Positions 21,975 to 25,905 of a stretch of DNA of 25,905 nt are shown here, piece after piece. The stretch is from a virus. Numbering within the stretch: position 1 is the first letter of the stretch; every line of letters starts with the position of its first letter. The notes under the pieces are model-generated. The model ran no database searches. It was given only the letters and a program-made list of their open reading frames with translations, and was not told the origin of the DNA. The DNA is taken from the IMG/VR virus record IMGVR_UViG_3300026455_000051, positions 1 through 25,905 of that record; one strand, 5' to 3'. The translations under genes were made by a program, and so were the position numbers.

Positions 21975-23177
21975 TTACTTTCCGAGGACAGATTCAACAA
22001 ACTGCTTGTAATTCGGTTCGCCTCGAATTTCAACCGAACTAACAGGTTTCACGCTGTTTCGTGCAAGGGCCACTTTCTTGCGATCTTCAATCGCCTCGGC
22101 CCAAAGTTCTTCGCCGATAGCACAAAGCTGGCGAATAAAAACCGGAGTCGCCTCCAGCTTGTGTTCCGTCAACAAAGAGTTGATCTTTTCTTCATTTTCC
22201 TTGTGGTGCTTGTAAGCACGAAGTTCAGCCAGTTCCTTCTGGATATCGTTGACCGATTCCATCTTTTCTTCTGGCTCATCCGCTGGATCAGCATCATCAG
22301 CCTTCTTGGCTTGTGCAGGAACGCCGGAGTCCTTGCCGGAGTTTGCCACATCGGTGGTTTCGCTCATGCCGTTTTTGAGGCCGAGCATTTCCAGAACCTT
22401 ACCGCATTTTTCTTCATTTGTTTGTTCGCCGTTGACAACAGACATGAGTTTATGGAACAGTTCCATATCCGGTTCGGCAGCAGACGATGAATCCTGACTA
22501 GCTGGGGGTGTCGCATCGGCAAGGGCAAGGTCGTCTCCTTCCTTGTACATTTCCTTGACTGGATTTTCTTCCTGCATCATTTTGGTAGCGTCCATGTTCT
22601 TCTCCGGTTGTTCGCCAATGTCGCCTCTTCTGGCCATATCCAGAGCGATGGCAACCGCTTGGTCTTGAGGGTAACCTTCATCACGAAGTCTTGATATTTT
22701 GTCCGGTACTTCGGACTCAAAGATGTTCTTAGTGGTCGCTGGGTTCGCAACTAGGTCAACGCTTTTCACACGGTCAATCCTGACCACTCGCTCAGTTCCA
22801 TCCGGATCGAGAGTCCATTTTCCCTGAACCATGTGTGAAAAGCCGATGTCGCCGAGTCCATTGTTCTCAGCGAACCACAGGAAGGAATCCACTCCCTCTG
22901 CGTGTGGATTGTAATGAAAATCGGCGTACAGCCCATCCGCTTCCAATCTGGGATTGGATAGCCAGCCGATTCGGTCTGAGAACGAAGGAGCATCCGTGAT
23001 GTGATCCTTGTTAACCGGACACTGGTTGTACATATGCATGGCTTCTTGAATGGCTTGTCGTTCATAGACTCTGCCATTCTGGGAATTGAATCCGAGGACT
23101 TTCACACCGTAGACAATGCTCTTGGCTCTGTCTACGCCTCGAAGTCCCCTAGGTGTGGATGTCAGTGTTGCATTCAT
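21975..23177 (-). CDS. Prohead protease fused to a scaffold-like C-terminus, 400 aa
   Basis: The ATG at 23177 has no strong ribosome site but lies 38 bases after the portal stop, and no better start exists. Residues 20-150 resemble phage prohead serine proteases: VYGVKVLGFNSQNGRVYER, His59 in NKDHIT, then RIGWLSNPRLEADGLYADF, Ser114 in GDIGFSHMVQG, and the typical closing KSVDLVANPATTK. His59 and Ser114 are the likely catalytic pair; the third residue is not clear. Residues 167-184 (EGYPQDQAVAIALDMARR) are a short helical motif seen in many phage proteins. The last 210 residues are acidic, low-complexity and coiled-coil (VNDIQKELAELRAYKHHKEN), as expected of an internal scaffold cut away during maturation. 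Confidence 0.85.
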   Translation of the reverse strand: MNATLTSTPRGLRGVDRAKSIVYGVKVLGFNSQNGRVYERQAIQEAMHMYNQCPVNKDHITDAPSFSDRIGWLSNPRLEADGLYADFHYNPHAEGVDSFLWFAENNGLGDIGFSHMVQGKWTLDPDGTERVVRIDRVKSVDLVANPATTKNIFESEVPDKISRLRDEGYPQDQAVAIALDMARRGDIGEQPEKNMDATKMMQEENPVKEMYKEGDDLALADATPPASQDSSSAAEPDMELFHKLMSVVNGEQTNEEKCGKVLEMLGLKNGMSETTDVANSGKDSGVPAQAKKADDADPADEPEEKMESVNDIQKELAELRAYKHHKENEEKINSLLTEHKLEATPVFIRQLCAIGEELWAEAIEDRKKVALARNSVKPVSSVEIRGEPNYKQFVESVLGK

Positions 23178-23215
23178 TTAGATAAAATACCCATGAAGGT
23201 TTAAAAATGTCAAAA

Positions 23216-25117
23216 TTATTTTGGATTGTTGCCAACCTCTGGAGCGTTGTCCGGAGTTTCCTTGGCCAACGCCTTGGGTGGCTTGTTCTCCGTGGTCGAT
23301 GGACTTTCGATTTTTTTCGGCAACCCACCCGTGGGAATGGAAGGAGAATCAACGCTTGCTTGGGATGTCTCTTCGGGCTTTTTCACGACTACATCTCGGA
23401 AGATCAGATCGATGATTTCCGGAGTCAGCAGTGGGAACGAGGCTCTTGCAATCGCCTTGCCGGACTCAAGAGGCACATCACCAATGGAGCAACGATGCAC
23501 GATGTCTACAAGGTTGGCGATTTGTGCCCCATTGAGAGCCGAATCCTGTACCTGATCCTGTCCACCGAATCCGGCCTGATGGGTTCCGGACATATCGACC
23601 CGTGCAGCAGGATTCATCGGATCGGTTGCAGTCGCCGTCTTCTTCTCTTCCACCGTAGGCTTGATAAAGTTCGATGCTTCTGTGTCATTGTCGAGACCGA
23701 GTTCAGCACGGATGGTCTGGATCGATTTCACACCCATGTTGAAATAGATGCTGTTCATCTCCGCTTCCTTCTGATGCTCACGGCTCTGGAGCGAGAAGGC
23801 TTCGGAGGTCACCCGAATGTTCTTGAGGATTTCCGCAGGGAATATGCCATGGTCGGCAGCTAGATAGAGTTGTTCCCAAGCGAGGGATCGATTGGGCTGG
23901 AATCGAGATTCGGCCAAGGATCGTCCAATGATACCCTGCCATCGCTCAAAAGTTCTTCGTGCCGGAGCTTCTGCAATGAGTGCTGAAGAGTAGTTATTAT
24001 TGCTTGCGTCACCGGACATGAGTGTTTCACTGATTCCAAACCTTGTAGCAAGTGATCTAAGGTTGGCTTGCAACACCTGGATGAGTCCTGCTGCATCGAC
24101 ATTCGCTCCGGGGAATTCGTAATCGATATTGGCCGGGGCCGTGATGATCGACCCGTATCCAAACCTCTCCAGCTTGATCGCCTCGGTGTCCCCATTGATG
24201 GACGGGCCATTGTTGATCGTGGCGTTGATATGGTCGTCCACAAGCTTCGACATCGAGTCGGGGGCCACATTGTTCACTTTTCGCACCATGGCAATCTTCG
24301 CCCGTGCCTTCGCCATGGTCACCGTGGACGCTAGGATGTCCTCGCAATTCGTCAAATTCTGGAACACCGGATAGAAGGTCGTCAACCCACGCTTCGCATT
24401 AGAGTTCGTCCCAACCTTGATGTGGACAATCTCCTCCGCAGGGATAAAGGTCGGTTCCAAGGATTCCCAAGGCCGAAGGATTACCTGATAACCAAGGATC
24501 GTGTTGATGTCATCCGGTTCCGTGATTATGCCAAAGGAATCCTTCGGGGAACCCATGTCCGATGAAAAGCCACGCACCAACTCCGGCTCAATAAACCGGA
24601 TTACCAGCATACCATTGGCTTGGGGGAACTTCCTGAGAAAGACCTCCCCATCCACATGAAGCCTGTACACAATCTCATTCTCGACCTCAACCAGGTTGTT
24701 GTATTCTCGGAACAAATCCAGCGTATGCTGAATCCTCGTCAGGTATTGCTCCGGAACCGGATTCTTCAAATCTACCGATGCTGCTCGCCATTTAAATCCA
24801 GTAGCACCCACCACAAAAGACTGGAAACAAGATACCAGACCATGAGCAAACTCATTGGTGGAGTACACATACCTTGCCCTGTCCCTGATGGACTTAAGCT
24901 GCCACCAAGTGAGATAGATCGGTAGCTGTTCTCCAGAAAGGTAATTGTTCCGAACAGCCAGTTGAGCAGGATTAATCCATCCACCAAAGCCACCACTAGG
25001 GAACTGAAATGGCCCATATTCTGCCGGATCATTCCAATACGGCCCCCAACCAGTATTGTAATCACCAGTGTCGTAACTGATCGACTCAGACCTAGTTGAT
25101 GACTTATTCTCGAACAT
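23216..25117 (-). CDS. Portal protein, 633 aa
   Basis: The ATG at 25117 has AAAGG upstream. The product has the size and segments of a phage portal: an early helix with NEFAHGLVSCFQSFVVGATG; EIVYRLHVDGEVFLRKFPQA; a strand pair ending in a PAEEIVHIKVG loop; and RFGISETLMSGDASNNNYSS, which resembles the conserved 'G(I/V)...L.G.....NYSS' segment of portals with the following helix ALIAEAPARRTFERWQ. The first 45 residues are Gly/Tyr/Trp-rich and probably disordered. The last 100 are Pro/Ser/Lys-rich and probably flexible. It forms the dodecameric DNA gate at one capsid vertex. The gene precedes the protease, as in most tailed phages. Confidence 0.93.
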   Translation of the reverse strand: MFENKSSTRSESISYDTGDYNTGWGPYWNDPAEYGPFQFPSGGFGGWINPAQLAVRNNYLSGEQLPIYLTWWQLKSIRDRARYVYSTNEFAHGLVSCFQSFVVGATGFKWRAASVDLKNPVPEQYLTRIQHTLDLFREYNNLVEVENEIVYRLHVDGEVFLRKFPQANGMLVIRFIEPELVRGFSSDMGSPKDSFGIITEPDDINTILGYQVILRPWESLEPTFIPAEEIVHIKVGTNSNAKRGLTTFYPVFQNLTNCEDILASTVTMAKARAKIAMVRKVNNVAPDSMSKLVDDHINATINNGPSINGDTEAIKLERFGYGSIITAPANIDYEFPGANVDAAGLIQVLQANLRSLATRFGISETLMSGDASNNNYSSALIAEAPARRTFERWQGIIGRSLAESRFQPNRSLAWEQLYLAADHGIFPAEILKNIRVTSEAFSLQSREHQKEAEMNSIYFNMGVKSIQTIRAELGLDNDTEASNFIKPTVEEKKTATATDPMNPAARVDMSGTHQAGFGGQDQVQDSALNGAQIANLVDIVHRCSIGDVPLESGKAIARASFPLLTPEIIDLIFRDVVVKKPEETSQASVDSPSIPTGGLPKKIESPSTTENKPPKALAKETPDNAPEVGNNPK

Positions 25118-25147
25118 TTAAGACCTTTAGTGTGCTAAATGTATTTC

Positions 25148-25438
25148 TTAGCCGTGCTGGATGGCGTAACCGTTGATGCGACCCGTGGGGCAACCCGTGA
25201 TTACTAACTTGATGCCACCCGTGGAGGAGATCAAACCGTCATTCTGCAATGAGGTGGTATAATATTCATACTTCGGAAGATGCATCGGGCCTGACAACGC
25301 CGTGCCGTCTGTCTTTTGAAACTGGAAGGTCATGTCACAATCAGCCTGAATGCTGATCGCATTCAACTTAGCTGTACCCGTAAACAATGATATAGATGCT
25401 GGGATGTCGGATGAAATCGATACGGATGACAATGCCAT
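25148..25438 (-). CDS. Small beta-rich protein upstream of portal, 96 aa
   Basis: I use the ATG at 25438; a longer reading would begin at TTG 25483 without any ribosome site and inside an AT-rich repeat region. The product looks like a small beta-sandwich: ISLFTGTAKLNAISIQADCD, then TFQFQKTDGTALSGPMHLPK and a C-terminal GGIKLVITGCPTGRINGYAI. It has no membrane segment and no enzyme motif. It is the first gene after the non-coding right edge and lies 30 bases before the portal start, so it may be a minor head or capsid surface protein. I do not recognise the family. Confidence 0.6.
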   Translation of the reverse strand: MALSSVSISSDIPASISLFTGTAKLNAISIQADCDMTFQFQKTDGTALSGPMHLPKYEYYTTSLQNDGLISSTGGIKLVITGCPTGRINGYAIQHG

Positions 25439-25508
25439 GGTAAATGCCCTACGGGTGAAGATACACAAATTGTATTGATTCAATTAATTAATGGCAAGAA
25501 AAATTACC

Positions 25509-25593
25509 ACTTGACGGTTCCAAAAAATTTATGGGAGTCGTTACCCTGGGGATGGGGGGTACACCAAAATGCAACTTGACGGTTCCGAAAAAT
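25509..25593. repeat. Direct repeat ACTTGACGGTTCC, two copies
   Basis: ACTTGACGGTTCC followed by AAAAAAT or GAAAAAT occurs at 25509-25528 and 25574-25593, 65 bases apart, with a G-rich segment between and after. Paired sites of this kind next to a G-rich tract would fit protein binding sites, for example terminase at cos. TTGACG alone resembles a -35 box, but no -10 follows at the right distance in either copy. Confidence 0.75.
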
Positions 25594-25684
25594 AGTGTCG
25601 TAGTTTCGAGAGGGGGGCGGGGGCCTCCTCGCCTTCGGCAAAATTAATAGGGGTTCACATTTGGGGAGTACAATTAATTAAGTG

Positions 25685-25806
25685 CAATCGTTTGCAATCA
25701 ATTCATTCTTAGTTAATCGTATACAATCGGCTTAGTTGCACTATGTGATGATTAAACTTAATTAATTAAATACAACAAAAATGAATTGCAAGTAATCGTA
25801 TACAAT
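25685..25806. repeat. Iteron-like repeats AATCGTNTNCAAT, three copies
   Basis: CAATCGTTTGCAAT at 25685-25698, and TAATCGTATACAAT at 25714-25727 and 25793-25806. The last two are identical over 14 bases. They are embedded in AT-rich DNA with TTAATTAA at 25484, 25674, 25758 and 25827 (the last two extended to TTAATTAATTAA). Such iterated short sites suggest a replication or regulatory protein target, but no such protein gene is in the window. Confidence 0.7.
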
Positions 25807-25905
25807 TGATTAGGTTGGATTGAATGTTAATTAATTAAATGAGTTAAATGCATGAATTAATTATTTAACTTAAGTTGATAGAAAGTTGAATAAGTAGTAT
25901 TACTA

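Larger units (their letters stand above)
25439..25905. other. Non-coding right edge: G-rich part and AT-rich repeat part
   Basis: I see no credible gene on either strand over about 465 bases. From 25509 to 25640 the sequence is G-rich on the plus strand (GGGGATGGGGGG, GAGGGGGGCGGGGG), with a repeated ACTTGACGGTTCC and a small inverted pair TACCC / GGGTA (25542-25561). From 25665 to the edge it is AT-rich with repeats and several TTAATTAA sites. The region probably carries the promoter for the minus-strand genes and may hold a packaging (cos) site or an origin. I could not identify a convincing -35/-10 pair on the minus strand. Confidence 0.6.

Noticed and set aside
21951-22490. 179-residue plus-strand open frame inside the protease/scaffold gene
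   Set aside because: Antisense to the acidic coiled-coil part of the scaffold, whose Glu/Lys codons give long Phe/Leu-rich antisense frames.
23200-23225. Small palindrome CAAAATAATTTTG at the portal stop as a terminator
   Set aside because: The stem is only five A/T-rich pairs and has no T run after it on the minus strand.
23207-23863. 218-residue plus-strand open frame inside the portal gene
   Set aside because: Antisense shadow of the portal; composition unlike a folded protein and no other plus-strand genes exist in the window.
25148-25483. Longer start (TTG 25483) for the small protein upstream of the portal
   Set aside because: The extra 15 codons lie in the repeat-containing AT-rich region and have no ribosome site; the ATG at 25438 is more credible.
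25511-25604. Plus-strand promoters from the two TTGACG boxes
   Set aside because: No -10 like hexamer lies 16-18 bases downstream of either copy, and no plus-strand gene follows within the window.
1-25905. tRNA genes, CRISPR arrays or insertion sequences
   Set aside because: I saw no cloverleaf-like segment, no regularly spaced repeats with unique spacers, and no transposase or terminal inverted repeats.

Overview
Organism: this is the virion-structure half of a tailed double-stranded DNA phage (or a prophage or viral contig). Every gene I can support is on the minus strand, so transcription runs from high to low coordinates. The gene order portal, protease/scaffold, decoration protein, major capsid protein, connectors, tail tube, frameshifted tail chaperone, tape measure, distal tail and fibres is that of a long non-contractile (siphovirus-type) tail. 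I see no sheath or baseplate wedge genes. Several accessory genes resemble families I associate with Planctomycetes and their phages: a short-leader Ig-like protein with a Pro-rich linker, a small protein with a CANGQCG motif, a papain-like protease and a compact HNH protein. A planctomycete host is therefore my best guess. It is an inference from memory, not a search result. No terminase, replication or integrase gene lies in the window. Layout, right to left: 25439-25905 is non-coding, with a G-rich part containing a direct repeat and an AT-rich part with iteron-like repeats and TTAATTAA sites. Next come a small protein, the portal, a fused protease/scaffold and a probable capsid decoration protein. 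The major capsid gene is closed by a strong intrinsic terminator at 20190-20222. A tightly coupled block follows: three connector/completion proteins, two paralogous tail-tube-like proteins, the tail chaperone with a -1 frameshift site (CCCAAAC), the tape measure and a distal tail protein. Then come a small beta-rich protein and two fibre genes that share repeat modules. A coupled accessory or lysis-like cassette follows: a DUF4376-like protein, a one-TM holin-like protein, a 105-residue protein, an HNH nuclease possibly joined to it by a second -1 frameshift (TTTTTTA), an Ig-like exported protein and a papain-like cysteine protease. Two small genes end at a second intrinsic terminator (3783-3813). 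Beyond it lie a fibre-like gene and, running off the left edge, a very tyrosine-rich open frame of at least 869 residues. How it works together: the head genes build and mature the capsid, the connector and tube genes build the tail under tape-measure control, and the fibre genes should bind the host. The small cassette after the main fibre is where lysis genes might be expected. It holds a membrane protein and a protease but no recognisable peptidoglycan hydrolase, so a protease-based attack on the host envelope is possible. Many neighbouring genes overlap as TAATG or ATGA, so translational coupling is pervasive.
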